Assembly: GCA_947311845.1 (NCBI GenBank)
Contig: CAMZMU010000111.1
Location: 9,738,626 to 9,802,625 of the forward strand
Source: Poa pratensis
Lineage: Eukaryota > Streptophyta > Magnoliopsida > Poales > Poaceae
DNA: 64,000 bases
Direction of reading: 5' to 3'
Position numbers and translations under genes: made by a program. Below the pieces are notes generated by a model that was not told the DNA's origin, made no database searches, and saw nothing but the letters and a program-made list of their open reading frames with translations. The first letter of the stretch is position 1. The number at the start of each line of letters is the position of its first letter. Positions 46,905 to 58,746 of the stretch are shown in pieces.

Positions 46905-47547
46905 TTCCTACTCGTCCTCGAGTAAGTAAACGATAAAACAAAATAATTTTTGAAGTGACATGCTACCATCATAATCTTGATCAAATAGTATTGTAAGGCA
47001 CATGTAAATGAATGAAGTGATCCAAGTCAATGGTCTATAGTTTGCTACCAAATAGATAATGAGTAAACAACTGAATCATACAAGCAAAACTTTTCATGAA
47101 TAGTACTTTGGAGACATTGTATCCACAGGTTTACATAAGAGTTAACTCAAAAAGCAATAGATTCTAGTAAAAGGTATTTAACCAACACAAAGGAAGATTT
47201 AAGTTTCAGCGTTTGCTTCAACTTCAACATATTTATCTCATGGATATTGTCAAGGCAAAGCAATATAATAAGTCAAACATATCACCATATAACAACTGTT
47301 GTACCAAAGTTGACACTAGTGTTTGCTTGTGGAGATAGAAAGGAGTAGGAAAACTGACTCAACAATAAAGTAAAAGAAAGGCCCTTCGCAGAGGGAAGCA
47401 GGGATTAAATCATGTGCTAGAGCTTTTTAAGTTTCTGAAAGCATATAGAGAGCATAAAAATATATATTTTGAGAGGTGTGTGTTAATGGTCAACGAATCA
47501 GTAAATAGATAATACATTAAGTCACAAGCTAACCAGACCTTACAAGA
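46905..47547 (-). other. Element B internal noncoding segment, 3' of the A insertion
   Basis: AT-rich. Related to the 53600-54360 part of element A read on the opposite strand. No ORF. Confidence 0.75.
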
Positions 47548-47552
47548 GCGGC

Positions 47553-48896
47553 TGATACGTCTCCAACGTATCTATAATTTCTTATGATCCATGCTAATAT
47601 TATACCAATTGTCACATGTTTTATATACACTTTATATCATATTATGACATTTATTGGACTAACCTATTAACAAGATGCCACAGTGCCAGTTTCTGTTTAT
47701 TATGTCTGTGTATTGCAGAAAAGGCCCGAAAACCAAAGTGCTCGGAAAAAACCAGAAAAATTACAGAAATTCTATTTCGCCAGAAGACCCACGGAGCCAG
47801 AAGGGCAAGTCCAGCGGAGGCCCACGGCCCCTCACCATGCCGTCGCGCGGCCTGGAGGGGGGTGGCGCCCACGTGGTGAGGCCGCCTCGTGCACGCCCTC
47901 GCGTTGCCCTTTGGCCTATATATTGCTCCTGCCCCGAAAACCCTAGAAGAATCGACGATTTCTCCAGAAGAGTTCCGTAGCTCCGCCGCCACCAAAAACC
48001 CTAATTCGGGGGACAGAAGTCTCTGTTTCGGCACCCTGCCGGGACGGGGAATTGCCCCCGGAGCCATCTCCATCGACTCCACCGCCATCTTCATCGCCGT
48101 TGCTGCCTCCCATGATGAGGAGGGAGTAGTTCTCCCCCGAGGCTGAGGGCTCTACCGGTAGCTATGTGGTTTACCTCTCTCTCCCATGGTGTGATCTTTA
48201 TGTGATCATGAGCATTGCTAGTATCGCTGAATTCATATGTAATGTTTATGCTACTCAAGTGATTTTATCTAGTTTCCGGAGTCATTGTGACAACACGGTA
48301 TCAAGGTGACAGTGTGGGTACTTGTGTGTGACTCTATAAATAATTTAGATATTATCATGGCTTATTCTTTGTGGAATTGTGGTGTTTGTTTACTCAGACT
48401 TTGAGGTGTGCTTTTGTAGCCCTACGCATAGTACTCTTGTTTCACCAAGAAGGAGAATAATCCCGAGTAGCACTTACTTGCGTTCAGTTGTGCTAAAATG
48501 TTGAGAGATACCACTAGTGAAAGTATGATCCCTAGGCCTTGTTTCTAAGCATTGAAACACCGTTTACAACAAGTTCTGCTACATGTTTGCTTGCTGCCAT
48601 TTTTATTTCAGATTGCAATTACTACTTATAATCATCCATATTACTTGTATTTCACTATCTCTTCGCCGAACTAGTGCACCTATACATCTGACAAGTGTAT
48701 TAGGTGTGTTGGGGACACAAGAGACTTCTTGTATCTTAATTGCAGGGTTGCTTGAGAGGGATATCTTTGACCTCTACCTCCCTGAGTTCGATAAACCTTG
48801 GGTGATTCACTTAAGGGAAACTTGCTGCTGTTCTACAAACCTCTGCACTTGGAGGCCCAACACTGTCTACAAGAATAGAAGCGTGCGTAGACATCA
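47553..48896 (+). repeat. 5' LTR of element A
   Basis: Starts TGATACGTCTCCAACG and ends AGACATCA. TATATATT at about 47917 is a likely TATA box. Confidence 0.95.
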
Positions 48897-48906
48897 AGCT
48901 ATTTTC

Positions 48907-48924
48907 TGGCGCCGTTGCCGGGGA
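48907..48924 (+). promoter_or_regulatory. Primer-binding site of element A (tRNA-Asp)
   Basis: TGGCGCCGTTGCCGGGGA, an 18-nt complement of the plant tRNA-Asp(GTC) 3' end, 10 nt after the LTR. Confidence 0.88.
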
Positions 48925-49006
48925 GGTAAGTGTTGGAAGGTATCTCCTTTAGATTCTGCAATTATTTCTTTTTGTTTCTTGTTTTTATTTTCACTAGTTA
49001 GGCTTA

Positions 49007-50884
49007 ATGGAAAACAACAAAAAAATTAGAGATCTTTATGAACTTTATATTGAATTAGGACATGATGCTTTTGAAGAGAAAATTAAGAAACCGATGGAAG
49101 TTTGTCTGCATAATAGTGGTAGTAATGTTATTAGCATGAATTCCTTGAACACCATTATTGCTAATGCTATGGAAAAGTCTAAGCTTGGGGAAGCTAGTTT
49201 TTATGAAAATGATCTTTTTAGTTCCCCAGCTTTAGAGGAGAAAATTTGCTCTGATAATACTGTGTCTCCCATATGTGATAATTCTAATGATGCTTGTGAT
49301 ATTTTAAATCCACCTACTGAAAGTATTCCTTTTGAAATACCTATGGAAATTGTTGAAAAGGTTATGGATGAACGTTATGCAGGGGATGGAACAGTCCATC
49401 CAAGTGATCACTTGTTGAAACTTAAAGAACTTTGTGAGTTGTTTAAGGTTGCAGGTTTATCAAGAGAAAATGCCATGAAGAAATTATTTCCATTGTCACT
49501 TAAGGACAAAGCAAGGGAGTGGTATGAGCTACTGGATGATCCTCATCATTCGGAGTGGAAGGAGCTTGAATATCTCTTTTACTCTAAATTTTATCCTCCT
49601 TATGAATTGTATTTAGATAGGAATTACATTTTTAATTTTTGGCCTCGTGATGGAGAAAGCATTGCTCAAGCTTGGGGAAGGCTGAAAACATTAATACTCA
49701 AATGTCCTAACCATGAGCTTCCTGAGAAAATAATTGTTACTAATTTTTATGCAAGGCTTTCAGGTCATTACAAGGATTATCTAGATGCCTGTTCAGAGGG
49801 TTCTTTCACAAGTAAGAAGGTTGAAGCTAGATGGGATCTTCTTGAAAGAATTCAAAGCAATACTGAAGATTGGGAGAACGACAAAGGTAAAGGATCAGGT
49901 ATAAACTATGAATATGAATGCATTAAGTCTTTCGTTGAAACTGCTGGTTTTCAAAAGCTTAGTGCTAATTATGGTCTTGATTCTCAAATTATTGTTGATT
50001 GTTGTAGAACCTTTGCTTCTCATATTAATGTTCCTAAAGAAAGCTGGGACATGTATCATGAACCTTTCAAAGACACTTGCATGGAAAATGAAATTGTTGT
50101 TAATGATTGCAATAAACATGCTCAAACTTCTGAAAATGCTATTTCTTATAAGGATGTTAATTTTTGTGGAGTGCTTAGACCTTGTGAAAAGACTAATAAT
50201 GAAGAAGAATATTGTAAACTTCATAAGCATGAGAAAACTAGAATATGGAGTAGGGCTCTAAATGATCTTGCTGAAAAGGTTTGTGCCCTATATCCTTTTA
50301 TTTGTGAACTCTGCTATGAAGAAGGTCATTTCGAATTCCAATGCTCAAAGTTTAATGATACAATTTCGAGTTTGTTTGATGATAGCATGATCCATCCCGA
50401 TCTTTATGATGAACTTGAATTATTTTTGGGGTGTGAAGAGTTATCAAGGAAAACTTCTTTGTTAGATATGAGTTCTTTTGATATGAATAGTATTTTGCGG
50501 GGATGCCGTCTCCATTGTGTTGATAAGAGCCACAGTAATCCTTATATAGAAAAAATTATAAAAGATGTACCTTTGCCAAAATATGAAAGGACTTATACTT
50601 GTTTTACTCTAATTAATGAAAGGGAGGAATCCTCCCAAGTTTCTTCTATTGTTTCTAACAATGAACCAGGGCATGTGGAGAAGCTTCCTTTCAAACCTCT
50701 CCCTCCTAAAGATAAAAAGAAGAGGGGAAAGAAGAAGAAGAAGAAGAAGAGGAGTAAAAAGAGAGAGGAAAAGGTATCCTCTCCTAAGCATGTTGCTCCT
50801 TTCATGATTGTTTCTAATGAGTCTAAATTATTGAAGAAGATTCACGTACTTGGGGTCATTATTATCTCGACACTAAATCTATAG
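49007..50884 (+). CDS. Gag protein of element A (625 residues)
   Basis: Structural protein that would form the virus-like particle and package the element RNA. The N-terminal region MENNKKIRDLYELYIE is shared with element B. A Retrotrans_gag core lies at about residues 140-275 (LLKLKELCELFKVAGLS, LKDKAREWYELL, RLKTLILKCP). A CX2CX4HX4C zinc knuckle occupies residues 433-446 (CELCYEEGHFEFQC). A lysine-rich stretch lies near 565-590. The ATG at 49007 lies about 80 nt after the primer site and is the only sensible start. The frame ends at 50884; a related frame resumes downstream after an apparent one-base shift near 50840. No protease or polymerase follows. Confidence 0.88.
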   Translation: MENNKKIRDLYELYIELGHDAFEEKIKKPMEVCLHNSGSNVISMNSLNTIIANAMEKSKLGEASFYENDLFSSPALEEKICSDNTVSPICDNSNDACDILNPPTESIPFEIPMEIVEKVMDERYAGDGTVHPSDHLLKLKELCELFKVAGLSRENAMKKLFPLSLKDKAREWYELLDDPHHSEWKELEYLFYSKFYPPYELYLDRNYIFNFWPRDGESIAQAWGRLKTLILKCPNHELPEKIIVTNFYARLSGHYKDYLDACSEGSFTSKKVEARWDLLERIQSNTEDWENDKGKGSGINYEYECIKSFVETAGFQKLSANYGLDSQIIVDCCRTFASHINVPKESWDMYHEPFKDTCMENEIVVNDCNKHAQTSENAISYKDVNFCGVLRPCEKTNNEEEYCKLHKHEKTRIWSRALNDLAEKVCALYPFICELCYEEGHFEFQCSKFNDTISSLFDDSMIHPDLYDELELFLGCEELSRKTSLLDMSSFDMNSILRGCRLHCVDKSHSNPYIEKIIKDVPLPKYERTYTCFTLINEREESSQVSSIVSNNEPGHVEKLPFKPLPPKDKKKRGKKKKKKKRSKKREEKVSSPKHVAPFMIVSNESKLLKKIHVLGVIIISTLNL

Positions 50885-51677
50885 GCACTATTGAAGATGA
50901 TTATATGTCTGTTACTTCTTGTAGTGATCATGATTGGGAAAATGAAACTACTTTTGATATTGAAAATCTTTGGGGTACCAATTCTGAAAATGATGATGTT
51001 AATAATGTCTATACTATTAGTACTATCCATGTTCCATCCAATTATGATATGGAAAGCTCCAATCTTGGGGATGAGGTGTTTGAAAATCCTTTTGCTACTG
51101 ACGATTATATATTTAAGACATCTCCTTCTAGTAAAATTGATGAAGATATGTTTACAAATGAACACACTTTGGAAGATAACTATTCTGTTGTTTATGATGA
51201 TACTATGCCTCCAATCTTTGATAATTATCATAATGACAACTATGACATATGTTATAATTACAATCATCCTCATGAAACTTGTCATAGTTATGGAGGGATT
51301 ACCCAAAACCATCTCTCTAATATACAACTTGTCTATCATGTTCAAGTTCTTTATGATGATCCTACTCCCATTGTTATTAATAAGAAGAACTTTGCTTATG
51401 TGGAAAATATTGATACTTTTATGCATATGATCATGATAAGAATGTTTCATGTGATGGTTATATTGTGGATTTTATAAATGATGCTACTGAAAGTTTTTAT
51501 GAGAGAGGGAGACATGGCTTCATATATCACAATAATATTGAATCTCCTCTCTTTTTGTTGAAATTTTTGAAGTTGCACTTGTTTTGTCTTTCTATGCTAG
51601 ATGCTTCATGCTTCAATAATTTGTTTTCTTACAAGATTCCTTTGCATAGGAAGGTGGTTAGACTTAAATGTGTTTAA
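50830..51677 (+). pseudogene. Gag C-terminal extension of element A, frameshifted
   Basis: Two further frames (open to 51477, then 51465-51677) continue the homology to the element B protein: acidic Tyr/Asp-rich segments (VYDDTMPPIFDNYHNDNYD), then INDATESFYERGRHGFIYHN and a hydrophobic segment ending ASCFNNLFSYKIPLHRK. Shifts near 50840 and 51450 separate them from gag. The original gag probably extended to about 51677. It is also possible that these shifts are sequence errors. Confidence 0.55.
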
Positions 51678-51742
51678 TATTTGCTTCTTGATGCTCTCTT
51701 ATATTCAACTCTTATACATATGAGAGCATTATCAAAAATTTC

Positions 51743-51800
51743 ATGCCTAGCTAAAAGGCTTTAAAGAAAAGCGCTTGTGGGAGACAACCCATGTTATTTT
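51743..51800 (+). promoter_or_regulatory. 58-nt noncoding block conserved between elements A and B
   Basis: 57 of 58 positions match the reverse complement of 57575-57632 in element B. The core is AAAGCGCTTGTGGGAGACAA. It lies just after the gag-derived region in both and stands out against diverged flanks. A packaging or RNA-structure role is a guess. Confidence 0.55.
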
Positions 51801-54362
51801 ATTTTATTTGAGTCAAGGAGTGTTTACTTCTGTAACAACTCCTTTGTATCTTTATTTTATTGCATTGTTGTGCCAAGTAAAGTCTCTAGTAGAAAGTTGA
51901 TGCTAGATTTGGATTTCTGCACAGGGACAGATTTTTGCTGTCCACGGTTTTGAGCTTTATTCACTCCAGAAAAATTGAAAATTCTGAAAAAATTCGTGCG
52001 TGATCCTCAGATATGTACGCAACTTTCATTAGTTTTGAGTTTCTCGATCTGAGCAACTTAAGTGCCTCGAAAAAATTCGTCTTTACGGACTGTTCTGTTT
52101 TGACAGATTCTGCCATTTATTTTGCATTGCCTCTTTTACTATGTTTGATTGGATTTCTTTGCTCCATAAAACATCAGTGGCTGTAGCTAATGTCCAGAAG
52201 TATTGGTGATGATTGTGTCACTGTAGAATATGTGAATTTTTGATTATGCACTAACCCCTAATGAGATTACTTTGAGTTTGGTGTGGCGGAAGTTTTCAAG
52301 GATCAAGCGAGAAGGATGATATGATGTGATCAAGAAGAGTGAAAAGCCTAAGCTTGGGGATGCCCCCGTGGGTCACCCAAGCATATTTCAAGAAGACTCA
52401 AGCGTCTAAGCTTGGGGATGCCCAAGGCATCCCCTTCTTCATCAACAACTTATCAGGTCATCTCTAGTGAAACTATATTTTAATTCTTCCACATCTTATG
52501 TGCTTTACTTGGAGCGTCTGTGTGCTTTTATTTTCGCATTGTTATTTTATTTTCTGAATAAATTGGATCCTAGCATTCTTGTGTGGGAGAGAGACACGCT
52601 CCGCTTTTTCATGTGAATACTCATATTCTTCACTTATATTTGTTGAGTATTCTTATCTAGCTACTGCTATGCTTTTAGCTCCTGTTTTTCATGCATCTCT
52701 TATTCAGAGCTGTTAGTTCTTGTAGAGTAATACTCTCTTGTTTCATTTGTAAATTATTTGGAGAGTTTTTGTTGAAATAAGTTGATTGGTGTTTGGTTGG
52801 AAACAGAAAATGCAACATGTGGTAGATGGTATATCGAAAAGACACACATATAGATCATTGTCTTGGATAATTTGACACTTGGCAATTGTTTTGAGCTCTC
52901 AAGTATTTCATGTTTAAGCTCTTGCATCATGTAGTTAAAAACCTATTAGTAAAGAACTACCGTAGAGCTTGTTGAAATTTGGTTTGCATGTTTGCTATCT
53001 CTAAGGTCTAGATATTTTCTGGTAAAAGTGTTTGAGCAACAAGGAAGACAGTGTAGAGTCTTATAATGCTTGCAATATGTTTTCATGTAAGTCTTGCTGT
53101 ACCGGTTGATATCTTGTGTTTGCTTCAAACAACCTTGCTAGCCTAAACTCTGTACTGAGAGGGAATGCTTCTCGTGCATCCAAAACCTTGAGCCAAAACC
53201 CATGCCATTTGTGTCCACCATAACTACCTATTATGTGGTATTTTCTGCCATTCCAAGTAAATACTTCATGTGCTACCTTTAAACTATTCAAAAGCTATTA
53301 TCCCTTATTTGTGTCAATGTTTTATAGCTCATGAGGAAGTATGTGGTGTTTTATCTTTCAACCTTGTCATTTACTCCTGACAGACTTTCACCAATGGACT
53401 AGTGGCATATACATCCGCTTATCCAATAATTTTGCAAAAAGAGCTGGCAAATGGGGTGCCCAGTCCCAATTAATTACAACTTTCACCTTTAATTCTCTTC
53501 ACATGTTTTGCCCTGATTTATCAGTAAGCAATTTAAAAAGTTAATCATTCAAAATAGACACTCCTCCATGGTATGTGATTGTTGGAAGGCACCCGAGGAT
53601 TCGGTTAGCCATGGCTTGTGTAAGCAAAGGTTGGGAGGAGTGTCACACAAATAAAGTACATGTGTAAACAAAAGAGAAGAGGGATGATCTGCCTTTGGGT
53701 AGAAATAACGTCCTTCATGGGAGCCGCTCTTGAAAGTCTGGTTGACAAGGGGGTTAGAGTGCCCACTACCATTCGTTGACAACAACAAACACCTCTCAAA
53801 ACTTTATTTTTATGCTCTCTATATGATTTCAAAACTTAAAAAGCTCTAGCACATGATTTAATCCCTGCTTCCCTCTGCGAAGGGCCTTTCTTTTACTTTA
53901 TGTTGAGTCAGTTTACCTACTCCTTTCTATCTCAGAAGCAAACACTTGTGTCAACTTTGTGTGCAACAATTTTTATATGCTTACTTATTGCACTTATTAT
54001 ATTGCTTTGTGTTGACAATTATCCATGAGATATACAAGTTGAAAGTTGAAAGCAATTGCTGAAACTTAAATCTTCCTTTGTGTTGCTTCAATGCCTTTTA
54101 CTTAGAATCTATTGCTTTATGAGTTAACTCTTATGCAAAACTTTTTGATGCTTGTCTTGAAAGTACTATTTGTGAAAAGTTTTTGCTTATATGATTCAGT
54201 GTTTACTCATTATCTATTTGTTAGCAAACTATAGACCATTGCCTTGAGTCACTTCATTCATGACATATGCTTTACAATATTATTTGATCAAGATTATGTG
54301 GTAGCATGTCACCTAAGAAATTATTTGTTGTTATCGTTTTACCTACTCGAGGACGAGTAGAA
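51801..54362 (+). other. Element A noncoding internal region
   Basis: 2.5 kb with no credible ORF and no pol domain, apart from the motifs at 52348-52434. Homologous to element B at 55726-57570. Confidence 0.8.
52348..52434 (+). promoter_or_regulatory. Two internal copies of the polypurine-tract motif plus hairpin, element A
   Basis: CTAAGCTTGGGGATGC occurs at 52348-52363 and 52406-52421, identical to the tract before the 3' LTR. The second copy continues into a perfect inverted repeat: GGGGATGCC (52414-52422), CAA, GGCATCCCC (52426-52434). Confidence 0.75.
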
Positions 54363-54378
54363 CTAAGCTTGGGGATGC
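54363..54378 (+). promoter_or_regulatory. Polypurine tract of element A
   Basis: CTAAGCTTGGGGATGC, one base before the 3' LTR. Confidence 0.78.
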
Positions 54379-54379
54379 T

Positions 54380-55725
54380 TGATACGTCTCCAACGTATCT
54401 ATAATTTCTTATGATCCATGCTAATATTATACCAATTGTCACATGTTTTATATACACTTTATATCATATTATGACATTTATTGGACTAACCTATTAACAA
54501 GATGCCACAGTGCCAGTTTCTGTTTATTATGTCTGTGTATTGCAGAAAAGGCCCGAAAACCAAAGTGCTCGGAAAAATCCAGAAAAATTACAGAAATTCT
54601 ATTTCGCCAGAAGACCCACGGAGCCAGAAGGGCAAGTCCAGCGGAGGCCCACGGCCTCCTCACCATGCCGTCGCGCGGCCTGGAGGGGGGTGGCGCCGCC
54701 ACGTGGTGAGGCCGCCTCGTGCACGCCCTCGCGTTGCCCTTTGGCCTATATATTGCTCCTGCCCCGAAAACCCTAGAAGAATCGACGATTTCTCCAGAAG
54801 AGTTCCGTAGCTCCGCCGCCACCAAAAACCCTAATTCGGGGGACAGAAGTCTCTGTTTCGGCACCCTGCCGGGACGGGGAATTGCCCCCGGAGCCATCTC
54901 CATCGACTCCACCGCCATCTTCATCGCCGTTGCTGCCTCCCATGATGAGGAGGGAGTAGTTCTCCCCCGAGGCTGAGGGCTCTACCGGTAGCTATGTGGT
55001 TTACCTCTCTCTCCCATGGTGTGATCTTTATGTGATCATGAGCATTGCTAGTATCGCTGAATTCATATGTAATGTTTATGCTACTCAAGTGATTTTATCT
55101 AGTTTCCGGAGTCATTGTGACAACACGGTATCAAGGTGACAGTGTGGGTACTTGTGTGTGACTCTATAAATAATTTAGATATTATCATGGCTTATTCTTT
55201 GTGGAATTGTGGTGTTTGTTTACTCAGACTTTGAGGTGTGCTTTTGTAGCCCTACGCATAGTACTCTTGTTTCACCAAGAAGGAGAATAATCCCGAGTAG
55301 CACTTACTTGCGTTCAGTTGTGCTAAAATGTTGAGAGATACCACTAGTGAAAGTATGATCCCTAGGCCTTGTTTCTAAGCATTGAAACACCGTTTAAACA
55401 AGTTCTGCTACATGTTTGCTTGCTGCCATTTTTATTTCAGATTGCAATTACTACTTATAATCATCCATATTACTTGTATTTCACTATCTCTTCGCCGAAC
55501 TAGTGCACCTATACATCTGACAAGTGTATTAGGTGTGTTGGGGACACAAGAGACTTCTTGTATCTTAATTGCAGGGTTGCTTGAGAGGGATATCTTTGAC
55601 CTCTACCTCCCTGAGTTCGATAAACCTTGGGTGATTCACTTAAGGGAAACTTGCTGTTGTTCTACAAACCTCTGCACTTGGAGGCCCAACACTGTCTACA
55701 AGAATAGAAGCGTGCGTAGACATCA
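54380..55725 (+). repeat. 3' LTR of element A
   Basis: 1346 bp, nearly identical to the 5' LTR, followed by the GCGGC duplication. Confidence 0.95.
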
Positions 55726-57651
55726 GCGGCTCCCATGAAGGACGTTATTTCTACCAAGCTGGCAGATATTCCCTCTTTCTCTTTTGTTTACACACTTGTG
55801 AACATTGCTTGACTGATTTCTCAGTGGCAAAAAGATGTGAAGAGAATTTTTGGTTAAAGTTGTAATTAATTGGGATTGGGCACCCCGTTGCCAGCTCTTT
55901 TTGCAAAATTATTGGATAAGCGGATGTATATGCCACTAGTCCAGGTGTAAAGTCTGATCAACAAGTGAAATAAAGACCATCTACCACATCCTCATGAGCT
56001 TGTAAACAGTGACACAAAAAAGAGTAGTAACAGTTTTGAATATTTTAAAGGTAGCACATGAAAAATTTACTTGGAGTGGCAGGAAAATACCACACAATAG
56101 GTAGTTATGGTGGACACAGATGGCATGGATTTTGGCTCAAGGATTTGGATGCACAAGCAGCATTCCCGCTTAGTACAGAGTTTAGGCTAGCAAGGTTATT
56201 GAAGCAAACACAGACTGTCAACCGGTACAGCAAAAACTTATATGACAAAACATACTTGAAAAATTATAAGACTCCACATTGTCTCCCTTGTTAACCAAAA
56301 CCTTTTATTAGAAAATATCTGGACCTTCGGAACTACCAATGATACAAACCGAACATCAACAAGCTTTACGGTAGTTCTTCACTAATAGCCTTTACTTACA
56401 TAATGCACAAGTTTAAACATTACTTACTTGGTAACTCAAAACAATTGACAAGTATCAAATTACTCAAGACAGTGATCTATAATACTATGTAAGCATTTTT
56501 TCTTGTACCATTAACACATGCATAGCATTTTCTGTTCCAACCAAACACCAATCAACTTATTTGAACAACTCTCAAACAAATATAAGTGAAGCAAGAGAGT
56601 ACTTTCTACAAAACAACTAATAGCTCTGAACAAGAGATACATGAAAACAAAGAGCTAGAAGCTTTAGCAGTGCTAGACAGGAATACTCAACAAATATAAG
56701 TGAAGAATAGGAATATTCTAATGAAAAAGCGGAGCGTGTGTCTCTCCCAAACAAGAATGTTGTGATCAAGCATTGTAGCGACCAGAGAACAAAATAAAAA
56801 CAAAACTGAAAGTAAAACACACAGACGCTCCAAGAACAGCACATATAATGTGAAGAAATAAAAATATAGTCTCACTAGAGATGACCTGATAATTTGTTGA
56901 TGAAGAAGAGGATGCCTTGGGCATCCCCAAGCTTAGATGCTTGTGACTTCTAAAATATTTTCTTGGGGTGCAGGGGCATCCCCAAGCTTAAGCTTTTATC
57001 CCTTCTTGATCATCTTTCATCATCCTCTCTCTTGACACTTGAAAACTTCCTTCACACACAACTTCTCATAAACTTCATTAGAGGGGTTAGTACTCAAAAC
57101 ATTTAATCCACTTTGTTTCTGTAATGACACATTACAAGAACTCATTATAACATTAGCTAATGTATACCAGGTATTTGTAGCACCTTTCCACAAAAAGAAA
57201 CCACAAAGAAAATTCGTATAAGAAGCAATTCAAAATAAAGACAGAATCTGTCAAAAACAGAACAGCCCATAAAGATGAATTTTTTCGAGACACTTACGTA
57301 ACTCAAATCAGAAAATGATAGACTAATTAAAGATGGATATAAACCTGAGGCTTCTGCACAAAAAAGTACAGATCAATATCACGTATCGTGATTTTTTGGA
57401 ATTTCGTACAGTGAAGCGCAGAAATCTGTTTCTGGACAGCAAACCAAACTTTAACACTTTCTTGCCATTAGAGGCTTTTCTTGGCACAAAAACGAAAACA
57501 AAAAGATACAAAGGATATGTTACAGTGGTAACAAAATCCTTGACTCAACAAAAAGCAAAAGAAAACAGGAAGAAAAAATAACATGGGTTGTCTCCCACAA
57601 GCGCTTTTCTTTAAACCCTTTTAGCTAGGCATAGTGATTTTAATGATGCTC
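55726..57651 (-). other. Element B noncoding internal region
   Basis: No pol and no long ORF. Contains two internal polypurine-like copies (56921-56936 and 56976-56990, minus strand) and the conserved 58-nt block at 57575-57632. Confidence 0.8.
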
Positions 57652-58602
57652 TCATAAGAATAAGAGTTGAACATATAACAGAGCATCAAGAAGCAAATAT
57701 AAAGCACATTTAAGTCTAACCCACTTTCTATGCAAAGGAATCTTGTAAGAAAATAAATTATTGAAGCATGAAGCTACTAGCATAGGAAGGCAAAACAAGT
57801 ACAACTTCAAAACTTTCAACATAAAGAGAGGAGACTTAATATTATTGAGATATATGAAATCGTGTCTCCCTCTCTCATAATGACCATTAGGTCTTGAAGC
57901 AACCAGCATATAAAAGCAACACAAGATAAAGCTCAAAACTTTCATCATAAAGAGAGAAAATTTAATAACATGGAGATTTCTATAACCATATTTTCCTCTC
58001 TCAAAATAATTTTCAGTAGCATCATGAATAGACTCAACAATATAGCTATCACATAAAGCATTCTTATCATGATCTACATGCATAAAATTATCATTATTCT
58101 CCACACAAACATAATCATAAGTAATAGTGGGAGTAAAACTATCACATCCAGCATTGTAATCATCATAAATTCCAGGCATAGTATAATCATAATGAACTTT
58201 ATCCTCAATAGTAGATGGACTGAAAATAGCATGTTCATCATTGTAAACATCATATATAGGAGGCATATCATAATCACAATAAACTTTATCCTCAATAGTA
58301 GGTGGAACTAGAATACCACAATCATTATAATCATCATATATTGGAGTCAAAGTATCATCAAAGCAAATTTCCTCCTCAAAGATTGGGGGAATAAAAATAT
58401 CATATTCATCAAAACCAGCTTCCCCAAACTTAGAGCTTTCCATGGCATTAGCAATAATGGTGTTCAAAGAATGTATACTAATAACATTACCACTATCATG
58501 TAAATAAAGTTCCATAGGTTTTTTAATTTTCTCTTCAAACACATCATGTCCTAATTCAAAATAAATTTCATAGAGATCTCTAATTTTTTTGTTATTTTCC
58601 AT
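57652..58602 (-). CDS. Gag-derived protein of element B lacking the gag core (316 residues)
   Basis: Starts MENNKKIRDLYEIYFELGHD, collinear with element A gag for about 80 residues. It then jumps directly to the Tyr/Asp-rich C-terminal region, missing the Retrotrans_gag core and zinc knuckle. It has about three repeats of a motif like IEDKVYCDYDMPPIYDVYND. A tail unit of about 37 residues (ERGRHDFIYLNNIKSPLFML...) is present twice, each copy with a hydrophobic segment. Uninterrupted despite 2.5% LTR divergence. It could not form a particle by itself. Whether it is translated is unknown. Confidence 0.65.
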   Translation of the reverse strand: MENNKKIRDLYEIYFELGHDVFEEKIKKPMELYLHDSGNVISIHSLNTIIANAMESSKFGEAGFDEYDIFIPPIFEEEICFDDTLTPIYDDYNDCGILVPPTIEDKVYCDYDMPPIYDVYNDEHAIFSPSTIEDKVHYDYTMPGIYDDYNAGCDSFTPTITYDYVCVENNDNFMHVDHDKNALCDSYIVESIHDATENYFERGKYGYRNLHVIKFSLFMMKVLSFILCCFYMLVASRPNGHYERGRHDFIYLNNIKSPLFMLKVLKLYLFCLPMLVASCFNNLFSYKIPLHRKWVRLKCALYLLLDALLYVQLLFL

Positions 58603-58682
58603 TAAGCCTAACTAGTGAAATAAAAACAAGAAACAAAAAGATATAACTGCAGAATCTAAAGGAAATAGCTTCGAGCACTCAC

Positions 58683-58708
58683 ACGCCGACAACGGTGCTA
58701 GAAAATAG
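58683..58708 (-). repeat. Degenerate second primer-site copy in element B
   Basis: The segment GCCGACAACGGTGCTAGAAA resembles the true primer site plus adjacent leader 64 bp away, with about 4 mismatches in 26. Confidence 0.5.
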
Positions 58709-58746
58709 CTTAGTAGCCAGAGGGTGTGAGTACCTGTTACCTTACC

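Larger units (their letters stand above)
47553..55725 (+). mobile_element. Element A: young gag-only (TR-GAG-like) gypsy-type LTR retrotransposon
   Basis: 8173 bp. LTRs 47553-48896 (1344 bp) and 54380-55725 (1346 bp) differ by 2 substitutions and 3 small indels. Perfect duplication GCGGC at 47548-47552 and 55726-55730. tRNA-Asp primer site, polypurine tract, one large gag gene and no pol, so it must use enzymes from another element. It is inserted in element B in opposite orientation. B is a relative: the insertion site falls in sequence that A itself also carries near 53710. Confidence 0.95.

Noticed and set aside
51465..51677. Envelope-like membrane protein at the C-terminal tail of elements A and B
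   Set aside because: The tail has a hydrophobic segment in both, but by eye most differences between A and B in this stretch change the amino acid. I see no sign of selection on a membrane protein, and there is no signal peptide or separate ORF.
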